From Thiohalomonas sp. (GTDB lineage Bacteria; Pseudomonadota; Gammaproteobacteria; GRL18), in contig JAIVER010000035.1 in the NCBI GenBank assembly GCA_023864145.1, positions 1 through 9,623 of the forward strand: a stretch of 9,623 nucleotides of DNA, in the 5' to 3' direction. Of the stretch, positions 1-6,602 are shown in pieces (position 1 is the stretch's first letter; each line of letters starts with the position of its first letter). The notes under the pieces were generated by a model. The model saw nothing but the letters and a program-made list of their open reading frames with translations. It made no database searches and was not told where the DNA came from. A program made the translations under genes and the position numbers.

Positions 1-149
1 AGTAGGATGGCTTTGATTCTATCTCGTTCTTTTCCATTTCTAGAATGCTTATGTTGCATTTCTAGAGCTGATTTTTCATGGGCTGTGAGACTAATTTGCG
101 TCATTGGATAATTTTGATTTTCTTCTCTATGAAAATCAAGCATTTTCAT
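1..149 (-). CDS. IS630-type transposase, N-terminal fragment
   Basis: Only the first 49 or so codons are in the window; the gene runs off the left edge. From the ATG at 149-147 the frame is open, and an internal ATG at 104-102 begins the conserved part (ISLTAHEKSALEMQHKHSR followed by ERDRIKAILL). The helix with paired H-K-H residues followed by R-D-R-I-K-A is, from family knowledge, the start of the helix-turn-helix DNA-binding region of IS630/Tc1-mariner transposases. The catalytic DDE part would lie outside the window. No clear ribosome binding site precedes either ATG, and the first ATG sits inside a perfect 9-bp hairpin (128-150). Whether the full transposase is intact cannot be told from here. 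The IS630 call rests on the N-terminal motif alone. Confidence 0.7.
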   Translation of the reverse strand, partial: MKMLDFHREENQNYPMTQISLTAHEKSALEMQHKHSRNGKERDRIKAIL

Positions 150-150
150 A
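128..150 (-). repeat. Perfect inverted repeat at transposase start
   Basis: TATGAAAAT (128-136), a 5-base spacer CAAGC, and ATTTTCATA (142-150) form a perfect 9-bp hairpin. On the minus-strand transcript it would enclose the two upstream in-frame ATG codons (149-147 and 143-141) of the transposase. It could limit translation initiation, as start-site hairpins do in several insertion sequences; this role is inferred. Confidence 0.5.
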
Positions 151-210
151 GGTCATGGGTATATGTCTTAATTGCCACTGTAAGGCTATGGTTGATAGTT
201 ACAAAAAAAA

Positions 211-1395
211 CTAGGAACCAGACATCTGAGGACGCTCTTCTGTAACTACCTTAAATTGTAATGTCTGGTTACGCCGCATGCCGCGAAGAATAGCAACATC
301 GCCTGGCCGCAGGTTGCTGATTAAATCCAAAGCCATTTTTGCAGATGTTATTTTAGCATTATTGATATGAGTAATAATGTCACCCGCGTTAATCCCCGCT
401 TTTTGACTGGGACCGTTCTGTAATACGCCAATGATCAACAAGCCATAGTGGGATTCACTATTAAGGTGTTGTGCCACCATTGGTGATATTTCCTTAGCCT
501 CTATGCCTATCCAGCCGCGGCGTACTTCGCCATAAGTAATTAACTGCTACATCAGTTCTCTGACCAGAGAAGAGGGGATAGCAAAACCAATACCTTGAGA
601 GCCGCCGCTATTAGTGATATTAATCGTATTCAGACCAATCATTTCACCCTGAGTGTTGACCAGAGCACCACCTGAGTTACCGGGGTTAATTGCGGCATCG
701 GTTTGAATAAAATTATCGAAGCTGTTTGCCCTGAATTGTGAACGATTTAGGGCACTGATAATTCCTGACGTCACAGTATTTTCTAAACCAAAGGGATTGC
801 CGATAGCTAGGACTATATCTCCAACCTGGACATTTGCAGAGTTACCAAACTAGATGGTTGATAATTTTCTGGCAGAAACCTTTAATAAGGCTAAATCAGT
901 TTCTAAATCACGGCCAACAATACTGGCTTTGAGGTAACGCCCATCTTTTAACAAAACCTCAATATCTTCTGCAGCGGAAATCAGATGATTATTGGTTAAA
1001 ATATGTCCCTGTGATGAGACAATGACCCCGGAGCCGAGATTGTTTTCTTCTTTATATTGAGAGGGTGGAGGGCGTTTTTCTATCAGCGCCCTGAGTGTGC
1101 CATTATTGTAAAGTGTATTGGGCTGTTTGACTCGCTTGCGGGTAAATATATTAACAACAGCAGGAGTTGCCCGGTTAACTGCTGGTGCAAAGCTGGTAAT
1201 TCGGCCAGAGGCTGCCTGATTATTATTGCTTGCCGGGCTGATAAATTCTTCTTGTGGAGTGACTACATTGGAGTGTGTGAGTGGCTCATTAGTATTATTT
1301 TGCAGTAAAAAGTATAAAATAAGCGCAATAAGAAAGCCGGCGGTAGCCGATAAGAATAAAAAAAATAGCTGGGATGTATGATTCTTTAGTGTCAT
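211..1395 (-). pseudogene. degS: DegS/AlgW-type periplasmic serine protease, two in-frame amber codons
   Basis: A single reading frame of 394 codons encodes a full-length DegS/AlgW-like protein, broken by TAG at codon 182 (852-850) and TAG at codon 283 (549-547). There is no frameshift. In order it has an N-terminal membrane anchor (about residues 9-31), a trypsin-like domain with the triad H137 (TNNHLI), D167 (ETDLALL) and S241 (NPGNSGGA), and one C-terminal PDZ domain (about 284-390). One anchor plus one PDZ separates it from soluble two-PDZ DegP/DegQ. In the family this inner-membrane protease senses misfolded outer-membrane proteins and cuts the anti-sigma factor RseA. Both TAG codons lie where relatives commonly tolerate Gln, so each could be one C-to-T change from CAG. 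The stop (213-211) is also TAG. No good ribosome binding site precedes the ATG at 1395. It is divergent from the Nif3 gene, 71 bases away. Recent pseudogene is the likeliest reading. Confidence 0.85.
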
Positions 1396-1466
1396 TTAGA
1401 TATTTTACACAAAAATTCATGTTGAGGTATTATGTTTATAGTTTTATTTAGGATAAGAGGAAGATT

Positions 1467-2210
1467 ATGATAAAACGTGCTGATTTAGTCACTTATTGTG
1501 ATGATTATCTAGATATAGGAATATTTAAAGATTATTGTCCCAATGGTTTACAGGTAGAAGGTAAAGAATCAATTAAAAAAATTGTTTCCGGTGTGACGGC
1601 AAATCAGGCATTAATTGATGCCGCAATAGAGCAACGGGCTGATCTGTTACTGGTACATCATGGCTTTTTCTGGAAAGGTGAAGAACCGCTCTTAACAGGT
1701 ATAAAAAAACGTCGTTTAAAGGCGCTGTTACAAAATGATATGAATTTACTGGCTTACCATTTACCTCTTGATGCCAATAAAAGCCTGGGAAATAATGTCT
1801 TACTGGCCAAAAAATTAGGAATAAAACCGCAACAGTATTTTTCTACTAATGAGATCGCACTGCTGGGAATAATAAAAAAACAAAGCGGCGAAGAATTCAG
1901 GCAATATATCAGTGAGGTGTTAAATCGAGAGCCGCTGCATATTACAGCTGATAGTATGATCAGCACAGTGGCCCTTTGTACAGGAGCGGCACAAAGTTAT
2001 ATAAATCAGGCAATTAACCTGGGTGTTGATGCATTTATCAGCGGTGAAGTCTCTGAGAATACCTGGCATATCGCTAAAGAGAATAATATACATTATTTTG
2101 CAGCAGGGCATCATGCAACTGAACGGTATGGTGTGCAGGCATTAGGAGAACATCTGGCAGCTAAATTTTCCTTAGAACACATTTTTATTGATATTGACAA
2201 CCTAATTTAG
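1467..2210 (+). CDS. Nif3/YbgI family metal-binding protein
   Basis: The protein has 247 residues, about the length of E. coli YbgI. The Nif3-family metal ligands are visible: H64-H65 in LLVHHGFFW, H98 and D102 in YHLPLDAN, and H215 and E219 in AGHHATERYG. Relatives form toroidal hexamers with a dinuclear metal site. Databases label them GTP cyclohydrolase I type 2 homologues, but the physiological substrate is not settled and I would not claim one. The ATG is supported by a purine-rich ribosome binding site (AGAGGAAG, 1456-1463). The gene ends with TAG right after the conserved FIDID segment, so TAG acts as a true stop here. It is divergent from the degS-like gene. No terminator is obvious before the gap leading to petA. 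Confidence 0.9.
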   Translation: MIKRADLVTYCDDYLDIGIFKDYCPNGLQVEGKESIKKIVSGVTANQALIDAAIEQRADLLLVHHGFFWKGEEPLLTGIKKRRLKALLQNDMNLLAYHLPLDANKSLGNNVLLAKKLGIKPQQYFSTNEIALLGIIKKQSGEEFRQYISEVLNREPLHITADSMISTVALCTGAAQSYINQAINLGVDAFISGEVSENTWHIAKENNIHYFAAGHHATERYGVQALGEHLAAKFSLEHIFIDIDNLI

Positions 2211-2232
2211 AGATTTTTAGTTATGTGAAATG

Positions 2233-2241
2233 TGCTAGAAT
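2233..2241 (+). promoter_or_regulatory. Candidate extended -10 promoter element
   Basis: TGCTAGAAT matches the extended -10 form TGnTATAAT at 8 of 9 scored positions or wildcards. The -35 side (TTTTTA, 2214-2219, 16-base spacing) is weak, as is allowed for extended -10 promoters. The predicted start, near 2247, falls on the inverted repeat 2246-2262, so a bound protein could block it. This is inferred from sequence only. Confidence 0.35.
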
Positions 2242-2245
2242 ACGT

Positions 2246-2262
2246 TCACATTTACAATGTGA
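2246..2262. promoter_or_regulatory. Operator-like inverted repeat
   Basis: TCACATT (2246-2252), spacer TAC, AATGTGA (2256-2262) is a perfect 7-bp dyad right after the extended -10 box. Its half-site recurs at 2222-2228, 2296-2302 and 2334-2340. The half-site resembles the TGTGA core used by CRP/FNR-type regulators, but the facing arms do not show the standard TGTGA-N6-TCACA spacing, so the regulator is unknown. Confidence 0.4.
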
Positions 2263-2406
2263 TTAAGTGGATTTTTTATAAAAAAACAGAAGTTTTATGT
2301 GAAAGTTTTGAGTAAAGCAATAAATTGATAAATTCACATAGTTAGAAGATTTTAGCAACTAATTTATGATAAATATCAGCTTAATTACTAAATAATTAAA
2401 TAGTTC

Positions 2407-2435
2407 TTGATATTCTGGGGTTCTTCAAAGAAAAT
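2407..2435 (+). promoter_or_regulatory. Candidate sigma70 promoter for petABC
   Basis: TTGATA (2407-2412, 5 of 6 to consensus), a 17-base spacer, and GAAAAT (2430-2435, 4 of 6). This would give a petA leader of roughly 180 bases. It is the best -35/-10 pair I could find in the gap, but in AT-rich DNA such matches arise by chance. Confidence 0.3.
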
Positions 2436-2618
2436 GTGGCAAATTTTTTCGTTATCGAATTAAGAAACGTAACACACTTCGAGCCGATTATGTCTTGAAT
2501 TGGAGTAATTGAATATAGATCCAGAATAGAGCGCTTTTTTATAATTAGAGTTATAAACGTTCTTTGTATTTTGTGTCATTTGGGGCGGGTTAAAGTCTTA
2601 TATTTGGGAGTTAAGTAA

Positions 2619-3227
2619 ATGAGTGCAGATGCTGTAAGTAATAGCAAACGTCGCTTTCTGGTCGCAGCCACATCTGTGGTTGGTGCCGTTGGTGCTGGTT
2701 TTGTCGCTGTACCTTTCGTCAAATCATGGAATCCGGCTGCTAAAGCTTTAGCAGCCGGTGCACCTGTTCTTGCTGATATCAGCAAGCTTGAAGAAGGGCA
2801 AATGATCACAGTAGAGTGGCGCGGTAAGCCAGTTTACATATTAAAGAGAACAGATGAGAATCTGAAGGTGCTGGAGTCAGACGTCGATATGCTCGCTGAC
2901 GTCAATTCTGATTTATCTAAGCAACCGGAATATTGTAAAAATATTGCACGGTCTTATGATGCTCATAAAAAAATCTCTCTAATGGAAGGTGTTTGTACTC
3001 ACCTGGGTTGTGCTCCTACATACGTACCTGATTTAAATAACCCTTTTGCGGGTTCATTAGGTGCTGACTGGAAGGGTGGTTTTTTCTGTCCTTGTCATGG
3101 TTCTATTTATGACTTGTCTGGTCGTGTATACAAATCAATGCCGGCTCCAACTAACCTGCCTGTTCCTCATCATATGTTTAAGAGTGATACAGTAATCCTG
3201 ATTGGTCAAGATGGGAGTAATGCATAA
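2619..3227 (+). CDS. petA: Ubiquinol-cytochrome c reductase, Rieske iron-sulfur subunit
   Basis: This 202-residue Rieske protein carries the [2Fe-2S] cluster that takes the first electron from ubiquinol in the bc1 complex. Both cluster boxes are present: CTHLGC (126-131) and CPCHGS (157-162). The ligands are C126, H128, C157 and H160, and C131 and C159 form the disulfide. The N-terminus has a twin-arginine motif (K10-R11-R12-F-L) before a hydrophobic, glycine- and alanine-rich segment (about 14-34). This fits Tat export and an uncleaved membrane anchor, as is usual for bacterial Rieske subunits. The start is supported by GGGAG (2606-2610), eight bases upstream of the ATG. The TAA stop overlaps the petB start by one base (TAATG), so the two genes are translationally coupled in one operon. 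Confidence 0.97.
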   Translation: MSADAVSNSKRRFLVAATSVVGAVGAGFVAVPFVKSWNPAAKALAAGAPVLADISKLEEGQMITVEWRGKPVYILKRTDENLKVLESDVDMLADVNSDLSKQPEYCKNIARSYDAHKKISLMEGVCTHLGCAPTYVPDLNNPFAGSLGADWKGGFFCPCHGSIYDLSGRVYKSMPAPTNLPVPHHMFKSDTVILIGQDGSNA

Positions 3228-4462
3228 TGGAACAAAAATCCAATGGTTTAATGGGCTGGATTGACGCCCGTTTTCCTGCTACAAAAACGTGGGAAAAACA
3301 TCTTGCAAAATACTATACGCCAAAGAACTTCAACTTCTGGTATTTTTTTGGTTCTTTAGCCTTTATGGTTCTGGTGATTCAGATCCTTTCTGGTGTTTTT
3401 CTGACCATGTTTTATAAACCCGATACTGCTTTGGCTTTTCAATCGGTAGAAATGGGCATTATGCGTGACGTGGAATGGGGCTGGCTGATCCGCTACTTCC
3501 ACTCTACCGGTGCTTCAGCTTTCTTTATTGTGATTTATTTACACATGTTCAGAGCTCTGATTTACGGGTCGTATAAAAAGCCCCGTGAGCTTATCTGGAT
3601 ATTTGGTATGTTAATCTTCTTGGTATTAATGGCAGAAGGTTTTATGGGTTATTTGTTACCCTGGGGGCAAATGTCTTTCTGGGGTGCTCAGGTGATTATT
3701 AATCTGGTCAATGCCATTCCATTTGTTGGCGAAGGGTTAAGTACCTGGGTACGTGGTGACTTCGTTATCGGTGATGCGACGTTGAATCGTTTCTTCTCCC
3801 TGCATGTTGCTGCTATTCCTTTGATCCTCGTTGCTTTGATTTTTGTTCACATTGTTGCTTTGCATGAAGTAGGTTCAAATAATCCCGATGGTGTAGAGAT
3901 TAAGAAAAATAAAGATGAAAATGGCATTCCTAAAGACGGTATTCCATTCCACCCTTATTATTCTGTTAAGGATATCGTGGGTGTGATTGTCTTTTTAATG
4001 TTCTTCTCGATTGTGGTCTTCTTTATGCCTGAAATGTTTGGTTATTTCATTGAGCATGCGAACTTTGAACCTGCCAACCCATTAAAAACACCTGAACATA
4101 TTGCACCAGTCTGGTACTTTACGCCTTACTATTCAATATTGCGTGCTGTTCCTAGTATTGCCGGTTCAGCATTCCCAGGTGTTATTGCCATGGGTGCATC
4201 AATTGTTATCTTGTTCTTCCTTCCATGGCTGGATCGTAATCCTGTTAAGTCAATACGCTATCGTACTGGGTGGTATAAAATACTGATTGTTATCTTTGTG
4301 ATAACATTTATTATTTTGGGTATTTTAGGTACTTTATCGCCAACTAATGGTCGTACATTATTGGCACAGATTTGTACTGTTTACTATTTTGCTTTCTTCC
4401 TGTTGATGCCTTTCTACACGAAGCTTGAAAAGAATAAAACCGTTCCAGAAAGGACTACATAA
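3227..4462 (+). CDS. petB: Ubiquinol-cytochrome c reductase, cytochrome b subunit
   Basis: This is a full-length 411-residue cytochrome b of the long bacterial type, with the N-terminal (b6-like) and C-terminal parts in one chain. The four haem ligands are H92 and H106 on helix B and H193 and H208 on helix D. The spacing is 14 in the first pair and 15 in the second. The Qo-site motif is P294-V-W-Y rather than PEWY; to my knowledge PVWY is usual in beta- and gammaproteobacteria. Several hydrophobic helices are clear (about 38-62, 97-113, 122-140, 192-213, 250-268, 317-335 and 351-369). The inner-membrane protein oxidises ubiquinol at Qo and reduces quinone at Qi. It overlaps petA and petC by one base at each end. 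The gene is intact. Confidence 0.97.
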   Translation: MEQKSNGLMGWIDARFPATKTWEKHLAKYYTPKNFNFWYFFGSLAFMVLVIQILSGVFLTMFYKPDTALAFQSVEMGIMRDVEWGWLIRYFHSTGASAFFIVIYLHMFRALIYGSYKKPRELIWIFGMLIFLVLMAEGFMGYLLPWGQMSFWGAQVIINLVNAIPFVGEGLSTWVRGDFVIGDATLNRFFSLHVAAIPLILVALIFVHIVALHEVGSNNPDGVEIKKNKDENGIPKDGIPFHPYYSVKDIVGVIVFLMFFSIVVFFMPEMFGYFIEHANFEPANPLKTPEHIAPVWYFTPYYSILRAVPSIAGSAFPGVIAMGASIVILFFLPWLDRNPVKSIRYRTGWYKILIVIFVITFIILGILGTLSPTNGRTLLAQICTVYYFAFFLLMPFYTKLEKNKTVPERTT

Positions 4463-5199
4463 TGAAAAAGACAATCCTGGTTATGCTATTAACAACAATA
4501 GCAATGACTAATACTGCTCTGGTAATGGCTGGCGGCGGTGGCTATCCTAAATCTCCTGCTAATGTTGATGTTGATGATATGGCTTCACTACAACGTGGTG
4601 CCAAAGTATTTTCTGAATACTGCCTGAGCTGTCACTCAGCTAAATTTGTACGCTTTAATCGCGTTGCAACTGATCTGGGTATGACTGAAGCTGAAGTGAT
4701 GGATAATTTAAACCCTCTGGGTGTTAAATTCGGCAACACAATGACTGCTGTGATGACAGAAGACTATGCCAAAGAATCTTTTGGTGCTGTTCCTCCTGAT
4801 TTGTCACTGGTTGCTCGTTCAAGAGGTCTTGACTGGTTATACACTTATTTGACAGGTTTTTATGCTGACAGTAGCAAGACCACCGGTCATAATAATGCTA
4901 TATTCAAAGATGTTGCTATGCCTAATATTTTTTGGAAACAAGAAGGTGTTAAAAAGCCAGTCTACGAAGAGCATGATGGTACTGTAGTTCTTGTCGGAGT
5001 TGAGGTAGTTGAAAAAGGCACCATGGCACCGGAAGAGTTTGATACTATGATCCGTGATCTGGTTGCGTTCCTGTCTTATATTGGTGAACCCAATCAAAGC
5101 TATCGTAAAAGCTTAGGTGTTTATGTTTTAGTCTTCCTGTTTGTCTTTTTTGGATTTGCTTACGCGATGAAGAAAGATTATTGGAAAGATGTTCACTAG
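4462..5199 (+). CDS. petC: Ubiquinol-cytochrome c reductase, cytochrome c1 subunit
   Basis: This 245-residue cytochrome c1 passes electrons from the Rieske centre to a soluble or membrane cytochrome c. A Sec signal peptide covers residues 1-23 (likely cleavage after VMA). The haem c site is C54-L-S-C57-H58. The conserved GAVPPDLSLVARSR block lies at 108-121. M153 in AMPNIF is the likely sixth haem ligand. A C-terminal membrane anchor (about 217-236) is followed by a short basic cytoplasmic tail, so the haem domain faces the periplasm. The start overlaps the petB stop by one base. The gene ends in TAG, then two hairpins precede sspA, which marks the probable end of the bc1 operon. Confidence 0.97.
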   Translation: MKKTILVMLLTTIAMTNTALVMAGGGGYPKSPANVDVDDMASLQRGAKVFSEYCLSCHSAKFVRFNRVATDLGMTEAEVMDNLNPLGVKFGNTMTAVMTEDYAKESFGAVPPDLSLVARSRGLDWLYTYLTGFYADSSKTTGHNNAIFKDVAMPNIFWKQEGVKKPVYEEHDGTVVLVGVEVVEKGTMAPEEFDTMIRDLVAFLSYIGEPNQSYRKSLGVYVLVFLFVFFGFAYAMKKDYWKDVH

Positions 5200-5224
5200 G
5201 CATCAAGTTTAAAAATTGTGATTG

Positions 5225-5261
5225 TTTATTGCTTTTTTAATTAGTATAAAAAGGCAATAAA
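5225..5261 (+). repeat. 15-bp stem-loop after petC
   Basis: TTTATTGCTTTTTTA (5225-5239) pairs with TAAAAAGGCAATAAA (5247-5261) through 15 pairs including one G-U, with a 7-base loop. No T-run follows on the plus strand, so by itself it is not a standard terminator. It may protect the 3' end of the petABC message or act together with the next hairpin. Confidence 0.6.
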
Positions 5262-5273
5262 GCAATTATTGAA

Positions 5274-5304
5274 AGGGGGCTTCTAGCCCCCTGTTTGCGT
5301 TTTA
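5274..5304 (+). terminator. Rho-independent terminator of petABC
   Basis: AGGGGGC (5274-5280), loop TTCTA, GCCCCCT (5286-5292) gives a perfect 7-bp GC-rich stem, followed by GTTTGCGTTTT. The T-tract is interrupted, so termination may be partial. It lies 75 bases after the petC stop and 34 bases before the sspA ATG. It separates the bc1 operon from sspAB or attenuates readthrough into it. Confidence 0.7.
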
Positions 5305-5325
5305 TGATTTCCTTATGGAGGAACT

Positions 5326-5946
5326 ATGACTCAACTTACTAACAGAAGATCTATAATGACACTGTTTTCGGACGGCAATGATCTTTTGAGTCATCGAGTA
5401 AGAATGGTTTTGGCTGAAAAAGGCATTAACCATGAGATTATTAATATTGATCCAGATAATCTACCAGAAGATTTAATTGATTTAAATCCTTATAATACTG
5501 CACCGACTTTAGTGGATCGTGATTTACTACTCTACGATGCCCAGTTAATTATGGAATATCTGGATGAACGTTTCCCACATCCACCGCTAATGCCTGTTGA
5601 CCCTGTTAATCGTGCAAAATTAAAAATGCTCCTGATCAGAATCAAGAAAGACTGGGATCCTTTAGTTGAAAAACTAATCGCCAAAACAGAAAAGCAGAGT
5701 GTCAAACAAAGAAAGGAATTACGTGAAAGCCTGACGACTATAGCGCCTGTTTTTGAGCAAAAAGCTTATTTTATGTCGGATGAATTTACTTTGGTTGATT
5801 GTGCTCTTGCGCCTCTTTTGTGGCGTTTGAATGAAATGTGTATTGAATTACCAGAATCTGCGATAGCAGTCACTCAATATGCCCAGCGTATTTTTGCAAG
5901 AGAATCATTTCAAGAAAGTCTTTCAGAAATGGAAGAAGATATGTAA
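5326..5946 (+). CDS. sspA: Stringent starvation protein A (SspA)
   Basis: This 206-residue protein has the glutathione S-transferase fold: a thioredoxin-like N-terminal domain (about 9-85) and an all-helical C-terminal domain. SspA binds RNA polymerase and alters promoter use in stationary phase and under acid or starvation stress; it is not an active transferase. The signature NPYNTAPTLVDRDLLLYDAQ is followed by IMEYLDERFPHPPLMPV (75-91). The P84-H85-P86 surface pocket known to matter in E. coli SspA falls at the same residue numbers. The ATG at 5326 has a strong but close ribosome binding site (GGAGGA, 5317-5322). An internal ATG at 5356 would remove ten non-conserved residues. The position between petC and sspB is typical of gammaproteobacteria. 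Confidence 0.95.
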   Translation: MTQLTNRRSIMTLFSDGNDLLSHRVRMVLAEKGINHEIINIDPDNLPEDLIDLNPYNTAPTLVDRDLLLYDAQLIMEYLDERFPHPPLMPVDPVNRAKLKMLLIRIKKDWDPLVEKLIAKTEKQSVKQRKELRESLTTIAPVFEQKAYFMSDEFTLVDCALAPLLWRLNEMCIELPESAIAVTQYAQRIFARESFQESLSEMEEDM

Positions 5947-5988
5947 GAATATACTAATGAGCAATTACTAGAAAGAACTTAATAGATA

Positions 5989-6024
5989 TCTGTCATTATT
6001 GAATAGAATAATGACAGAGCATTT
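5989..6024 (+). terminator. 12-bp hairpin with short T-tract between sspA and sspB
   Basis: TCTGTCATTATT (5989-6000), loop GAATAG, AATAATGACAGA (6007-6018) is a perfect 12-bp stem followed by GCATTTTT. The stem is AT-rich, so termination may be weak. Its place between two genes normally transcribed together suggests partial termination or an mRNA processing site. That would let sspA be made in excess of sspB. Confidence 0.5.
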
Positions 6025-6048
6025 TTAAAAGAAATAAACAGGTTACCT

Positions 6049-6441
6049 ATGACTCCAAGTCGCCCCTATTTATTACGTGGAATTTATGACTGGCTGATTC
6101 ATAACGAGCAAACGCCTTACTTGCTTGTTGATGTAGAAGCTGAAGGCGTTATTGTTCCTCTGGAGCATGTGCAGGATGGTAAGATTATCCTGAATATCAG
6201 TTTGACTGCAACAAGAGATCTGGAATTAACCAATGATGGCGTAAGTTTTAATGCCCGCTTTGGTGGTAAGCCAATGGTTGTTAATGTGCCTATAATGGCC
6301 ACTTTAGCGCTCTATTCAAAAGAAAATGGTCGAGGCATGATGTTTCCGGAAGAGACTGGCGATAATGATCCTTTATCACCTGATCCAACTCGTGGAAAAG
6401 ATGAACCTCCTAAGAAGCCTCATTTGACCTTGGTTAAGTAA
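6049..6441 (+). CDS. sspB: ClpXP protease specificity-enhancing factor (SspB)
   Basis: This 130-residue adaptor binds ssrA-tagged proteins and tethers them to ClpXP. The N-terminal substrate-binding domain (about 4-98) starts with the family pattern SRPYLLRGIYDW and contains NARFGGKP (68-75). A flexible, acidic and proline-rich linker (about 99-122) follows. The last residues, LTLVK (126-130), match the ClpX-binding tail found at the end of SspB proteins. The protein is shorter than the E. coli one, mainly in the linker, as in many non-enteric species. The ribosome binding site is weak (AGG at 6040-6042). It lies 102 bases after sspA, with a hairpin between them. Confidence 0.95.
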   Translation: MTPSRPYLLRGIYDWLIHNEQTPYLLVDVEAEGVIVPLEHVQDGKIILNISLTATRDLELTNDGVSFNARFGGKPMVVNVPIMATLALYSKENGRGMMFPEETGDNDPLSPDPTRGKDEPPKKPHLTLVK

Positions 6442-6582
6442 AGAAAAATAAGTGACCATGGGCTTAACAAGCGTTATTTAGGAATACACACTGAATAGTT
6501 ACGAAAATTGCTTGATTTTGATCTGCCCTTAAATAAGGTTAACCGGATACCAAAGTACTAGCATTGCTGCTTATAGATGCTT

Positions 6583-6595
6583 GGCCGGTACGGCC
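6583..6595. repeat. Small GC-rich hairpin in the sspB/dehydrogenase gap
   Basis: GGCCG, spacer GTA, CGGCC forms a 5-bp stem, extended by a T-G and a T-A pair at its base. It is the only GC-rich element in the 161-base non-coding gap between the convergent genes (6442-6602), apart from the longer hairpin at 6605. No T-run follows on either strand. Confidence 0.35.
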
Positions 6596-6602
6596 GATAG
6601 TA

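Larger units (their letters stand above)
1..205 (-). mobile_element. IS630-like insertion sequence, one end
   Basis: The sequence upstream of the transposase start (150 to about 205 on the plus strand) codes for nothing and ends at a run of eight A just outside the degS stop codon. It is probably the terminal region of the element that carries the transposase fragment. IS630 elements insert at TA, and TA dinucleotides lie near 194, but the inverted repeat cannot be defined because the other end is outside the window. The exact boundary is inferred. Confidence 0.45.
2211..2618 (+). promoter_or_regulatory. 408-base non-coding leader before petABC
   Basis: No convincing gene lies between nif3 and petA. 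The stretch is strongly AT-rich. Its first third holds an extended -10 box, a 7-bp inverted repeat and five ATGTGA/TCACAT hexamers (2223, 2246, 2257, 2297 and 2334). A T6/A7 palindrome lies at 2272-2286. The middle holds a sigma70-like promoter candidate (2407-2435). An exact TATAAT lies at 2540-2545, but no -35 hexamer is found at normal spacing. The leader ends in a good ribosome binding site for petA (GGGAG, 2606-2610). In Pseudomonas and others, rplM-rpsI precede petABC; they are absent here. Confidence 0.5.

Noticed and set aside
1057..1308. 83-codon plus-strand frame inside the degS-like gene
   Set aside because: It is antisense to a strongly conserved protease domain and has no family features or ribosome binding site.
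211..1395. Genome-wide reassignment of TAG to Gln, to explain the degS ambers
   Set aside because: TAG is the natural, well-placed stop of nif3 (2208-2210), petC (5197-5199), gmhA (8649-8647) and this gene itself (213-211). A full codon reassignment is therefore unlikely; only partial suppression remains possible.
2222..2252. Classic CRP or FNR site formed by TGTGA and TCACA
   Set aside because: The facing half-sites are 17 bases apart, not 6 (CRP) or 4 (FNR), so a standard dimer site is not present.
2400..2498. Short open frame in the petA leader with a hydrophobic FFKENV-type segment, briefly suspected as a transposase tail
   Set aside because: It has no start codon, about 30 codons, no recognisable family motif and no matching remnant nearby.
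2576..2809. 77-codon minus-strand frame over the start of petA
   Set aside because: It is a shadow of the Ala/Gly-rich Rieske signal segment on the opposite strand, with no independent support.
4837..5097. 86-codon minus-strand frame inside petC
   Set aside because: It is antisense to an intact cytochrome c1 gene, with no motif and no initiation signal.
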